Shown piece after piece: positions 1 to 7,800 of a DNA stretch of 14,444 nt. The stretch is from an uncultured bacterium (lineage in GTDB: Bacteria > Bacteroidota > Bacteroidia > Bacteroidales > CAIWKO01). Position 1 is the first letter of the stretch. Each line of letters opens with the position of its first letter. A model generated the notes under the pieces. The model was not told the DNA's origin. It saw only the letters and a list, made by a program, of their open reading frames with translations, and searched no databases. The translations under genes and the position numbers were made by a program. Location of the stretch: the NCBI GenBank assembly GCA_903916135.1, contig CAIWVT010000029.1, positions 1 through 14,444 of the forward strand, given 5' to 3'.

Positions 1-133
1 GGTGAAAGGTGAAAGGTGAAAGGTGAAAGGTGAAAGGTGAAAGGTGAAAGGTGAAAGGTGAAAGGTAAAAGGTATATGGTAAAAGGTAAAAGGTTTATGG
101 TAAAAGGTATATGGTAAAAGGTGAAAGGTGAAA
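1..133. repeat. Heptanucleotide tandem repeat array, runs off left edge
   Basis: Nineteen consecutive 7-base units, all beginning GGT and all in register. Units 1-9 (1-63) are perfect GGTGAAA. Units 10-17 (64-119) are variants in the order GGTAAAA, GGTATAT, GGTAAAA, GGTAAAA, GGTTTAT, GGTAAAA, GGTATAT, GGTAAAA. Units 18-19 (120-133) return to GGTGAAA. The array begins at base 1, so its true left end lies outside the window. All units keep GGT and vary only in the last four bases, so the pattern looks like slippage expansion plus local divergence. It ends about 125 bases before the -7 box of the first gene. No function is evident from sequence. Confidence 0.95.
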
Positions 134-259
134 GGAACAATATCCAAATATCAAATCCCAAGAGCGAAGAAGGTTATAGGTCGGTGTGTTGTTTTTGATG
201 GACAGGAGGGGTTTCGAAAGAAAAAACGAAATAAATGTTCGTAATTGAAGAAAAAACAC

Positions 260-267
260 TAATTTTG
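260..267 (+). promoter_or_regulatory. Bacteroidota -7 box (TAATTTTG) for the 286 gene
   Basis: TAATTTTG matches the Bacteroidota TAnnTTTG element and lies 18 bases before the ATG at 286, which would give a leader of only about 12-15 bases. No good TTTG -33 box sits at the expected distance; the nearest approximation is TTCG at 238-241. The call rests on the -7 match and its position. Confidence 0.45.
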
Positions 268-285
268 TACCAATAAATTTCTCGA

Positions 286-843
286 ATGCACCTAACCAAA
301 ACCTCAAGCTATCTCTCTTTGCTGCTCATCTGCACGATGCTCTTAGTGTCCCTACCGCGCCATGCCCACGCCCAACGCAACAAATACCCCATCATCCAAC
401 TCAACACCCTCAGCGCCCACCAACGATGGATAGCCGCCGAAGAAAGTCAACTCTACATCGTGGCTTGTGGTATCAGTTACGCTAAATTTCGTGGCGAAAA
501 CGCCGAAAAGTTCGGCATCTGGACAGGCAAAATCGCTTTCCCCTTCTACAAACCTGCGGATAGCCTCACCCCAACCCTGTTTCTGCAAGCCATGTTCACC
601 AACCTGCAACAATTCCACGGCTTCAAACTAAAAATCCTCGACGCCAACCCCGCCTGCATCAAAGGACGCCTTAAAAACTACGGCAACCACTTTTTCACCC
701 TCTGCAACATGGGCGTAACCGAAGACGAATATATCCGTTTTTTCTATAAGAAATGGGAAACCATCGCCAAGCACATCGCCCTCGTGTATAAACAAGAACG
801 CGACGGGGATTGGCTCAACTTCACCATCAGCAAAAAAGAATAA
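286..843 (+). CDS. Secreted protein of unknown function (185 aa)
   Basis: I do not recognise this family. Residues 1-29 form a clear Sec signal peptide: a short polar start, a hydrophobic core (about residues 9-22, SYLSLLLICTMLLV) and a likely signal peptidase I site after AHA at 27-29. The mature protein is about 156 residues, mixed alpha/beta in character, rich in aromatic residues and lysine. It has cysteines at about 61, 124 and 139 of the precursor and no further membrane segment, so it is probably periplasmic or exported. The ATG at 286 was chosen because it begins the signal peptide directly and follows a -7 promoter box. The stop codon is one base from the TTG start of the PHP phosphatase gene, so the two are almost certainly co-transcribed and perhaps translationally coupled. 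The gene is GC-richer than most of the window (about 58% in bases 361-420 by hand count), with many C-ending codons. Confidence 0.85.
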   Translation: MHLTKTSSYLSLLLICTMLLVSLPRHAHAQRNKYPIIQLNTLSAHQRWIAAEESQLYIVACGISYAKFRGENAEKFGIWTGKIAFPFYKPADSLTPTLFLQAMFTNLQQFHGFKLKILDANPACIKGRLKNYGNHFFTLCNMGVTEDEYIRFFYKKWETIAKHIALVYKQERDGDWLNFTISKKE

Positions 844-844
844 A

Positions 845-1684
845 TTGATTAGAACTAACTATCATACCCACACTCAGTTCTGCGATGGCAGTTCCCCTCC
901 CGAAGATTATATACGGGAAGCTCTGAAACGCGACTTCGTAGCCTTAGGTTTCAGCGCCCATGCCCCGCTTCCGTTCGACAACGCCTGGAGTTTAGCCCAC
1001 GCCGACTTGGTTTCCTACTGCAACGCCATTCGCAGCTTACGAAGGAAATATGCGAAGCGAATCGAAATCTATCTTTCTCTCGAAATAGACTACATCCCCG
1101 GCGTATCACAAGATTTTTCCGTACTGAAGCGCACGCACAAGTTGGATTACACCGTAGGAGCCGTTCATTTGGTGAAAAATCCCGCTGCCGCCGGCTATTG
1201 GTTCATTGACGGACCCATCAGCAATTATGATGAAGGCTTAAAAACTATCTTCCACGATGATATCCGCCTCGGTGTGGAGACCTATTTCGACCAACTCAAC
1301 GACATGATAGCCACACAAGCCCCCGACATCATCGCGCATTTCGACAAAATTAAGATGAACAACCAACATCGTTTTTTTCGGGAGAGCGATACGTGGTATC
1401 AACACTTGATTCGCCACACCGTGGAACAAATAGCAAAGACCAACAGCATCGTGGAGGTGAACACGCGTGGTGTCTATACAGGGAAATTTGATGCGTTGTA
1501 TCCCGGTCAAGATGTTTTGAAGCAATGTTATGAGTTGAACATCCCCCTTACCATCAGCGCGGACGCACACAAGCCCTATCAAATCAATGCCTACTTCGCA
1601 GAAACAGAACGCATCCTGAAAGACATCGGATACAAGAGCATCAAAGTGCTGAAAGCAAACTCTTGGGAGGATTGGGAGCTATAA
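845..1684 (+). CDS. PHP-family histidinol-phosphatase-like phosphoesterase (HisJ/HisK type)
   Basis: A 279-residue PHP-domain metal-dependent phosphoesterase. The family includes histidinol phosphatases that hydrolyse L-histidinol phosphate to L-histidinol and phosphate in histidine biosynthesis, in the cytoplasm. Metal-ligand motifs are in the expected order: YHTHTQFCDG with H7, H9 and D14; H39 in FSAHAPLPF; E80 in SLEIDY; H108 in GAVHLV; H165 in IIAHFDKIK; D240 and H242 in ISADAHKP. Length and motif spacing fit the HisJ family, and the C-terminal DAHKP is typical of it. The start is TTG at 845-847: no in-frame ATG or GTG precedes it within the region read back to about 782, and PHP enzymes usually begin a few residues before the HTH motif, as here. 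It follows the secreted-protein gene by one base. No other histidine gene is in the window, so the substrate is inferred; another phosphomonoester is possible. Confidence 0.85.
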   Translation: MIRTNYHTHTQFCDGSSPPEDYIREALKRDFVALGFSAHAPLPFDNAWSLAHADLVSYCNAIRSLRRKYAKRIEIYLSLEIDYIPGVSQDFSVLKRTHKLDYTVGAVHLVKNPAAAGYWFIDGPISNYDEGLKTIFHDDIRLGVETYFDQLNDMIATQAPDIIAHFDKIKMNNQHRFFRESDTWYQHLIRHTVEQIAKTNSIVEVNTRGVYTGKFDALYPGQDVLKQCYELNIPLTISADAHKPYQINAYFAETERILKDIGYKSIKVLKANSWEDWEL

Positions 1685-1694
1685 TCCTTTCTGT

Positions 1695-2132
1695 TTAGGG
1701 GTGCTTCGGCTGATAGATCATCTTATAATGCTCTATATCGGCTTCGATAAAGATGTCGCCCACCGCAACAAAACCATTGCGACCGTATAAACTGCAAGCT
1801 TTGAGTTGCGCATGCAGATAGACCTGCTTGGCAAAAGGCACTACATCGTCCAAAACTCTTTTCACCAAAGCATCGCCCAAACCTTTGCCTCTAAAGTGGG
1901 GCAAGACCGCAAAACGTTCGAGTTTGATGCCCCCTGAAGTGTGACGCCAACGCGCAACACCCGCAGGCTCTCCATCGCTAAACAAGAGATAATGATTGGA
2001 GATGTCTTCATATTCGTCGTACTCCAAGGTGGGGTCCACTTGTTGTTCTTCAACAAATACTTTGGAACGAATAGCAAATGCTTGCTCGAGATGAGCCTTA
2101 TCGTCGAAAGGAAACTTAATAATCTGAATCAT
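1695..2132 (-). CDS. GNAT family N-acetyltransferase (YjcF/ElaA-like)
   Basis: A 145-residue single-domain GNAT enzyme, expected to transfer acetyl from acetyl-CoA to an amine in the cytoplasm. The N-terminal part IRSKVFVEEQQVDP (21-34) followed by EYDEYED is typical of the YjcF/ElaA-like subgroup. The acetyl-CoA pyrophosphate loop (motif A) is RGKGLG at 81-86, directly after the beta strand LERFAVLPHF (71-80). The later HAQLKACSLYGRNGF (107-121) holds the tyrosine (Y116) common near the GNAT active site. The substrate cannot be read from sequence. The gene is convergent with the PHP phosphatase, with only 10 bases between stops and no clear terminator hairpin between them. A -7-like box lies just upstream at 2149-2156. 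Confidence 0.88.
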   Translation of the reverse strand: MIQIIKFPFDDKAHLEQAFAIRSKVFVEEQQVDPTLEYDEYEDISNHYLLFSDGEPAGVARWRHTSGGIKLERFAVLPHFRGKGLGDALVKRVLDDVVPFAKQVYLHAQLKACSLYGRNGFVAVGDIFIEADIEHYKMIYQPKHP

Positions 2133-2148
2133 AGTTTTGATAAAAATG

Positions 2149-2156
2149 CAAAAGTA
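2149..2156 (-). promoter_or_regulatory. Bacteroidota -7 box (TACTTTTG) for the GNAT gene
   Basis: On the minus strand this reads TACTTTTG, a match to TAnnTTTG, 16 bases before the ATG at 2132. The -33 box is weak: TTTA on the minus strand at 2179-2182, 22 bases away. Placement suits a short-leader transcript for the acetyltransferase. Confidence 0.4.
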
Positions 2157-2347
2157 TTATTATTTTCATTACTAATGGTAAAGAGAAGTAAACAAGGCAT
2201 AATACCCAATTGATTTTGAACTAATACCGATACGGTATCTGTAATAGTCCAATCCCGACATTACATATACGGGACAGGAAAATTGAACTATAACAGCTAC
2301 TCTATCGGCATTATACCAAACGGAGTTTGGATTAAAATATAGAAAGT

Positions 2348-2395
2348 AATGGTATAAAATATAGTATGTAATGGTGGTATAGGGTTTATACCATT
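2348..2395 (-). repeat. 11-bp perfect inverted repeat in the AT-rich spacer 2157-2403
   Basis: AATGGTATAAA at 2348-2358 and TTTATACCATT at 2385-2395 are perfect reverse complements, 26 bases apart. They begin 9 bases past the stop of the small membrane protein, so the hairpin could help end the transcript from 4010 downward. The loop is long and no strong T-run follows, so a terminator call is weak. The rest of the spacer 2157-2403 holds no gene that I can support. It has several related ATACC/GGTAT words, including ATACC-GATAC-GGTAT near 2225-2240 and a second, imperfect GTAATGGT copy near 2368. Confidence 0.6.
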
Positions 2396-2403
2396 GTTTC
2401 AGT

Positions 2404-2634
2404 TTAGTGTTTTTTAGAAATCTTTATCCATAACCGTTTTGCAATTATAAGCAAAAGATGAAGCCCTAATAGAATTGCACACAGATACACATACATCAAA
2501 TACCAAATTTGAGAAATCGCAGTGAGCATATTCAATTCAAACAACACAAAACAAATCATAAAGCTGACAATAGCATGTTTTTCAAATGCCGCAGCGTTAA
2601 ATTTGCTATCAATATATTTTGCTACTTTTTTCAT
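2404..2634 (-). CDS. Small membrane protein of unknown function, two predicted helices (76 aa)
   Basis: Not recognised as a named family. There is a polar basic N-terminus (1-20) and two hydrophobic stretches suitable as transmembrane helices at about 21-40 and 43-65, ending in a basic tail (KRLWIKISKKH). This predicts a helical hairpin with both ends in the cytoplasm under the positive-inside rule. Its ATG overlaps the stop codon of the preceding GT-C-like gene by four bases (ATGA arrangement), so it is very likely translationally coupled to it and may work with it, for example as an accessory subunit. That role is inference from gene order only. Strongly AT-rich like its partner. Confidence 0.7.
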   Translation of the reverse strand: MKKVAKYIDSKFNAAAFEKHAIVSFMICFVLFELNMLTAISQIWYLMYVYLCAILLGLHLLLIIAKRLWIKISKKH

Positions 2635-4010
2635 TTATTAGTTTTTGTTGTTTCAGGGAGTCCTTTTAATGCATTATCATAATCGGGTGTTTGAAGTAAA
2701 TCATAATAGTTTCCATAAGGCTCCATGTGTCCGAAGTTATAAAAGTATGCTTTTTTTGTCATCGAATCAAAGTGCAAAGCTCCATGTTTATATTGTATCG
2801 AATTAAATATATTTAGGAAAGTCAATAGCAGCAAGAGTATTACTACCGGATACCGAATCCACAGTTTCTGTTTATAGAGATATGCAAGAAAAACCCCTAG
2901 ACCAATTGCCATCAATCCATATATATCTATCAAAGCCCTTTGCCCATAAGAACCGCCATACCACCAACACCACCATGAAAAGATTATCCACAAATCAATC
3001 ACCAAAAAAAGAAGTATCGGAATGAAAAAAGATTTTAAACGTTTGTAACATAAAAATACGCCTATAGTTGCAAACAGCATAACGGGAGTATAGACAAACC
3101 ATCCTTTGCGAAAACTAAATAATCCATTGATGAACTGCGGTCGGTTGAAGAAAAAATGCTCATCGAGATAGGAATAAAAAAACCAATTGCCTGTTACCAT
3201 TTTCCAATAGAAAAACTGAGGCGCACATAGTGCCGCAACACAAAATATCATTAAGACTATCCAATAATAGTTCTTTAAAAATAATCGGAATCGAGCAGGA
3301 ATATCTTTAAAAGATGTGATTCCATAAAACATAAAAATCAATACCATAAGAATATTGTTCGGTCGAATTATCGTTATCAATCCAAGAACTACGCCGAGAA
3401 TCAAGGAATTTAGCCAGGACTGTCGTTCATACCATTTGATGGTGTAAAAAATAAATATACACAACAAGCTAAAAGAGTACACATGCGTCATGGCACCGTT
3501 AATAGTTGCATAATAAAATAAGTTGGTGCCGAAAACAATTAGTAATAGAACAAAAGCAACAATGAAGGTGTCGAAATATTTTTCAAGAACTTTTCGAAGG
3601 AAATGCAAGCCTATGATAAAATAAAAAAGCGAACTGAACAAAAGTGCAATCTGATAAGGCAGGGAATACCCGCCGGTGTCATAACCAAACAAATAGGCAT
3701 ACCAATGCGCACCATAGAAAAAGGGCGAATACATAAACGACATGCCCATGGTATATTTTATCACCAATCCACCGTTTGGAGCCACGGAGGAAACAAACTC
3801 AAATTTATGCCGCCCTTGATAGGTTTTGGTGAACTGCAACGAAACATCGTGATAGATAAATGTTGCCGGTAAATAACCGTAATATTGCACCACATCACTA
3901 TCAATTACACCTCTTGTACCATTTATGGAGTTATAATTCTTTATCATAAAAAGAACCGAAAACAGAATAAACAGAATTACAAGTTTAGAAAGGCTGAAAA
4001 ATTTAATCAT
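2631..4010 (-). CDS. Polytopic membrane protein, GT-C glycosyltransferase-like (459 aa)
   Basis: About ten or more hydrophobic segments, beginning with a helix at about 8-23, then a large first outer loop (about 24-115) and repeated helices from about 118 to 400, with a soluble C-terminal tail of about 55 residues. This plan matches GT-C glycosyltransferases of the GT39/ArnT type, which move sugars from polyprenyl-phosphate carriers at the outer face of the inner membrane. Supporting motifs are acidic residues in the first loop (DSDVVQYYGYLPA, 37-49), a cytoplasmic IIRPNN (214-219), and a tryptophan-rich WWCWWYGGSYGQRAL (346-360). The acceptor and donor are unknown. Function is assigned from architecture rather than a diagnostic catalytic motif, so an unclassified membrane protein is possible. 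It has a two-box promoter at 4068-4100, is divergent from a lipoprotein gene, and its stop overlaps the start of the small membrane protein gene. Very AT-rich (22% GC in 3301-3360 by hand count). Confidence 0.75.
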   Translation of the reverse strand: MIKFFSLSKLVILFILFSVLFMIKNYNSINGTRGVIDSDVVQYYGYLPATFIYHDVSLQFTKTYQGRHKFEFVSSVAPNGGLVIKYTMGMSFMYSPFFYGAHWYAYLFGYDTGGYSLPYQIALLFSSLFYFIIGLHFLRKVLEKYFDTFIVAFVLLLIVFGTNLFYYATINGAMTHVYSFSLLCIFIFYTIKWYERQSWLNSLILGVVLGLITIIRPNNILMVLIFMFYGITSFKDIPARFRLFLKNYYWIVLMIFCVAALCAPQFFYWKMVTGNWFFYSYLDEHFFFNRPQFINGLFSFRKGWFVYTPVMLFATIGVFLCYKRLKSFFIPILLFLVIDLWIIFSWWCWWYGGSYGQRALIDIYGLMAIGLGVFLAYLYKQKLWIRYPVVILLLLLTFLNIFNSIQYKHGALHFDSMTKKAYFYNFGHMEPYGNYYDLLQTPDYDNALKGLPETTKTNK

Positions 4011-4067
4011 AGTTGTTTTGTGATGTTAGTGTCTTTGTTGTTGATTTTAGTATGTATAATAATTGCC

Positions 4068-4100
4068 CAAAATTACAATTTATTATTAAAGTAGCACAAA
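4068..4100 (-). promoter_or_regulatory. Bacteroidota promoter (TTTG-N21-TAATTTTG) for the membrane protein pair
   Basis: Read on the minus strand, TTTG (4097-4100) is followed by 21 bases and then TAATTTTG (4068-4075). Both boxes match the Bacteroidota TTTG-N19-21-TAnnTTTG consensus. Transcription would begin near 4063, leaving a leader of about 50 bases before the ATG at 4010. Confidence 0.7.
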
Positions 4101-4116
4101 AGTTTCTTTTTATTTT

Positions 4117-4124
4117 TACTTTTG
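4117..4124 (+). promoter_or_regulatory. Bacteroidota -7 box (TACTTTTG) for the lipoprotein gene
   Basis: TACTTTTG matches TAnnTTTG and lies 25 bases before the ATG at 4149. It falls where an alternative ATG at 4122 would be, which argues that 4149 is the true start. No clear TTTG -33 box lies 19-21 bases upstream. It is back to back with the minus-strand promoter at 4068-4100, so the two probably interact. Confidence 0.5.
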
Positions 4125-4148
4125 CAAAAATATTTAAACTACAAAATT

Positions 4149-4667
4149 ATGAAAAAAATCTTATTCTTATGCGCACTCAGCGTAATGCTTGTTTCTTGTG
4201 TACCTTCCGAGGACAACAAAACAAAAATTGATGAAACCCCAACAGTTTTTCGGTTTTCTGATTTGAATCGTTATATGAATTTTCATACGATAATGACCGA
4301 CCAGAAAATCTCGATGAAAATCATGAGTAAAGTTGATTCAATAAATCAATATAGCTTTGGATTTGCTTCAGAGATAAGGCAATTATATCATGGCAAAGCG
4401 AGCGGGGTTTCCGTTAAAACAAAATATTATTTTCAAGAACTTGGCGAAGCCTCTGTGGTTTGCTCGGTGTCTAAATTCGACAGTGTTTTGTTCTGGGAAT
4501 CCATTCAACTCAACAGCAAGATTGCTTTGAAAAAATGGACTGAAATAGAAAGAGTCTTTGATTTCAAAAAAACCTATTCGGGTGACGAACGTCTTTCGGT
4601 GTATGTGTGGTCGCCCAAAGGAAATACGGCATATATAGAAGATTTGGTCATATCGCCTAAGGAGTAA
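4149..4667 (+). CDS. Lipoprotein of unknown function with a possible beta-sandwich domain (172 aa)
   Basis: The start at 4149 gives a classic lipoprotein signal: MKKILFLCALSVMLVSC, with a lipobox ending at C17 (LVSC). The alternative ATG at 4122 would add nine residues before this signal and overlaps the promoter box, so it is less likely. The mature protein is about 156 residues. Its C-terminal part, with WTEIERVFDF, then GDERLSVYVW and finally NTAYIEDLVIS, resembles the last strands of jelly-roll carbohydrate-binding-like modules, which often end in an aromatic-rich strand and an acidic D/E-D-hydrophobic strand. That is a fold-level inference, not a family match. It is divergent from the GT-C-like gene, which hints at a shared envelope or glycan role. 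A hairpin terminator follows. Confidence 0.8.
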   Translation: MKKILFLCALSVMLVSCVPSEDNKTKIDETPTVFRFSDLNRYMNFHTIMTDQKISMKIMSKVDSINQYSFGFASEIRQLYHGKASGVSVKTKYYFQELGEASVVCSVSKFDSVLFWESIQLNSKIALKKWTEIERVFDFKKTYSGDERLSVYVWSPKGNTAYIEDLVISPKE

Positions 4668-4734
4668 TTTCAGGAATCGCTTTCCATGAATAATGGAGTT
4701 TAAAGTTAGAGCCTGCTCCGAAAAGACCTTATGT

Positions 4735-4780
4735 TGCCACAAACCCGACTGTGTTGCGCAGGCGGGTTTGTGGCATTTCT
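4735..4780 (+). terminator. Hairpin terminator after the lipoprotein gene
   Basis: TGCCACAAACCCG (4735-4747) and CGGGTTTGTGGCA (4763-4775) form a perfect 13-bp stem around a 15-base loop, and CTG/CAG inside the loop can add three more pairs. A short T-rich run (TTTCTT) follows on the plus strand, and no T-run follows on the minus strand, so it is oriented for the lipoprotein gene ending at 4667. The U-tract is weak. It may also protect the convergent CheB-CheR gene's 3' end. Confidence 0.7.
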
Positions 4781-4848
4781 TGGATTCAAACTTTTGGGGG
4801 TAGGCTCAATTTTATTGTTTTGAATTTCCACTTCTTTGTTGGCAATGA

Positions 4849-7800
4849 CTAATTCTTACGGTTGGTGATGTCCTGAATCTGCTCAATATATCCTATCAAC
4901 GAGTTGTCATGCGTTAGCGGAGCTATTGACCATTCGAGAAATTTTATTCCAGAACAGCTAGTTTGATAAAGGTTCAACCTCTTTACTTCTTCAAAGTTAA
5001 ATTCAGCCTTAAATCTGACGCTTTCCTTGTTCAATAATTTTGCCTTTATATCCTCTGGTATGTTGGGGTCTTCAAACATTTTAAATCCAGAAATCTCATC
5101 AATATTCACCACGCCAAACAATTTCATACATGCCCTATTTACATTAATCAAGAGTCCCTCAGAGTCAAAGAATTCAATTGCAATAGGGGATTGTTCAAAA
5201 ATTTCGAGATATTTTTTTTGACTTATTTGTAATTCTTCTTCGAGCAGCTTGCGCTCAGTGATATCCTGGATTGCACCAAGTAACCTGACGGGTTCTCCTT
5301 TTTCATTATATTCGAGTTCGCCTATTCCTTGCACCCAGCGTTCGGCTCCATCATTGATACGGATTATTTTATATTCATGATCGAAGCGGATTCTTTGGTC
5401 AACTACTTGCTTGTGATAAGCAAAGAGTTCTTCCTTTGAATCGGGATGAATAAACCCAACCCAACCTGCTATTGTGTGAGGATAGGTTTTGTCTATTCCG
5501 AATATTTTGTAAATTTCGGGTGATGCTTGCCATGTATTTTTGTCGAATTCAGTAGCATTTACATTGGTTATATACGACCCAATATGCGCCACGGCTTGCG
5601 AATCGCGCAACATTCTTTCGCTTTCTTCTACTTTGTGTTTTGCGTTGAGTTGTTCGGCTTCACATCTTTTGGCAAAGGTGATATCAATAAATGTGATTAC
5701 CACACCGTCAATTTTATCATCGAATGTACGGTAAGGCATTATGCGCACGGTAAACCACCTTTGGTCGCTGGTAGAAATGTCAGTTTCTCTAAAAACGAGG
5801 GTACGCAACACTTCAATGGTATCGTTGGCAATTTCGGGATATTGCAAATCGGTAACGAGGTCGGTAAACGGACGACCAATATCAGACGGACGCAGTTTAA
5901 TTATCTTTGTTAATTGGTCAGTAAAACGGCGAACGTTCAATTCTTTATCTAAAAACAAGGTAGCAATATCGGTGCTGTTCAATAGGTTTTTCATGTCGTT
6001 ATTTGCCAACAAATAATCAGAAATCTTGGTTTGCATCTCTATATTAACTGTTTGGAGTTCTTCATTCAAACTTTGCATTTCTTCTTTTGATGTGGTCAGC
6101 TCTTCGTTGGTTGACTGTAGCTCTTCGTTTGACGATTGTAGTTCTTCGTTGGTTGACTTTAATTCTTCCTGCGAGGTCTGCATTTCTTCGCGGGTGCTTT
6201 GCAATTCTTCACTGTAGCGTTGCAGATCAATTTCTAAATTTTGTTCGCGGGAAGTTGCACTATGTTTCCCCTGTTTCAATTTGATGTTTCCCGGTTTTGG
6301 TGAGACATTCACATCGGCAAAAACTATCATAATAGTTCCTTTAATTGTTTCTGGCTTTTCAATGTGTTGAATGGTAACCGTTACTATTTGAGACCCTCCA
6401 TTGGTTCCTATTTTTATGTTATGCAGAATTAGCGGATCGTAATTTTGTTTAGCTTTGCGTATAGCACCCGGAAGCAGATTACTCAACCCTTCGCGCACCA
6501 TGGCATAAATGTTCATGTTTGCTTTTCCGGCGGCAGGTTCTAAATATTTACCCGTGCGACCTGTTATATATAGAATGTCGCCTTCTGGGTTTATCAGCAC
6601 GCTGGCAGGGGCAAAGCGTTGTAGCAACAATTGGTCGGCAAGGGTTTGGATGTTTTCGACAGGTTTAAGCTGTTTTTTATCTTCAGCAATTTGTCTATTT
6701 TGACGCGAAAAAGAACTTGGAAAATCTATGAGGTCAGCGGGTATAGGAATTGCAGAGCGTTTGTAGAATTTTAATTTGGGGTCGAGGGGCGCAAACTGCA
6801 TATTTTTTGAATTGTCATTTTCGGCGTTGCCCAATAGCATAATGCCACCTGTATTGAGACTGTAGTGAAACAAAGTCATTAGTTTTTTCTGCAATTCAGG
6901 TTCCATGTATATCAATAAATTGCGACATAAAAGCAGGTCTAATTTGGTGAATGGAGGATCTTTAATGACATTCTGCGGAGCAAAGACCACCATTTCGCGT
7001 ATGGCATTATTTATTCGGAACCCATCACCTTCTTTTGTGAAATATTGACTAATGCGTTCAGGGGTAACATCGGCAACTCTATTTGCACTGAAAAAACCTT
7101 TACGGGCTTTTTCGATGGCATCGTTATCTATATCGGTAGCAAATATCTGGAAGGTGAAATTTTTATTATAACTTACTTTTTGGTATGCTTCTTTAAAAGT
7201 AATTGCCAACGAATACGCTTCTTCGCCTGTGGAACAGGCTGTAACCCATGCCCTCAAAATGTGCCCGTTGGGTAATTCATTAAACAGATCGGGCAGAATT
7301 TTTTCTTTCAGTTTTTCCCAAACGGCAACATCGCGAAAAAAACTGGTTACGCCTATCAGCAACTCTTTAAAAAGTATATCTAATTCTTTGGGGTTTGCTT
7401 GCAAAAAACGAACATAAGAGGCAATTTTATCTATTTGATGAACACCCATGCGCCTTTCGATACGACGAAATATGGTGTTTTTTTTATACAAAGAAAAATC
7501 GTTTCCGGTTTGTGTACGAAGCAGTATTGTTATTTTTTCGAGATTGCTTTTGCTTTTTTCATCCACTTCGGGTTCGATAATGGTTGCCGGACTATATTTG
7601 AGATATGCAATTAGTTTTGACGGCAATTCGTTTGCTGCCGCCAAAATATCAACAACTACAGAATTTATGGCACTTTGGGGCATGCCATCAAATTTTGCCG
7701 TTAAGGGGTCTTGCACCATCACTATTCCGTTTTTTTCTTTTATAGCTTTCAGCCCCAAGCTGCCGTCGCTGCCCATGCCCGAAAGAATAATGCCGATACC

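Noticed and set aside
95..307. Open frame of 70 codons on the minus strand over the heptamer array and the first gene's start
   Set aside because: It runs through repeat DNA and over a promoter box and signal-peptide codons of the plus-strand gene, and has no recognisable protein features beyond chance hydrophobicity.
2348..2395. Confident intrinsic terminator for the membrane protein pair
   Set aside because: The stem is AT-rich with a 26-base loop and no T-run follows, so it is listed only as an inverted repeat.
4122..4148. Alternative upstream start of the lipoprotein gene
   Set aside because: It overlaps the -7 promoter box and would place nine residues before a complete lipoprotein signal.
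4849..4851. Premature stop that cut off a kinase domain of the CheB-CheR-PAS protein
   Set aside because: Translation past the TAG for about 16 codons gives a lysine-rich stretch with no HisKA-like sequence, and a convergent terminator lies close by, so there is no remnant of a kinase here. A larger deletion cannot be excluded.
5527..6284. Several plus-strand open frames opposite the PAS and coiled-coil region
   Set aside because: They are antisense shadows of the CheB-CheR-PAS gene; their Ser/Leu-rich repeats are the complement of the heptad codons.
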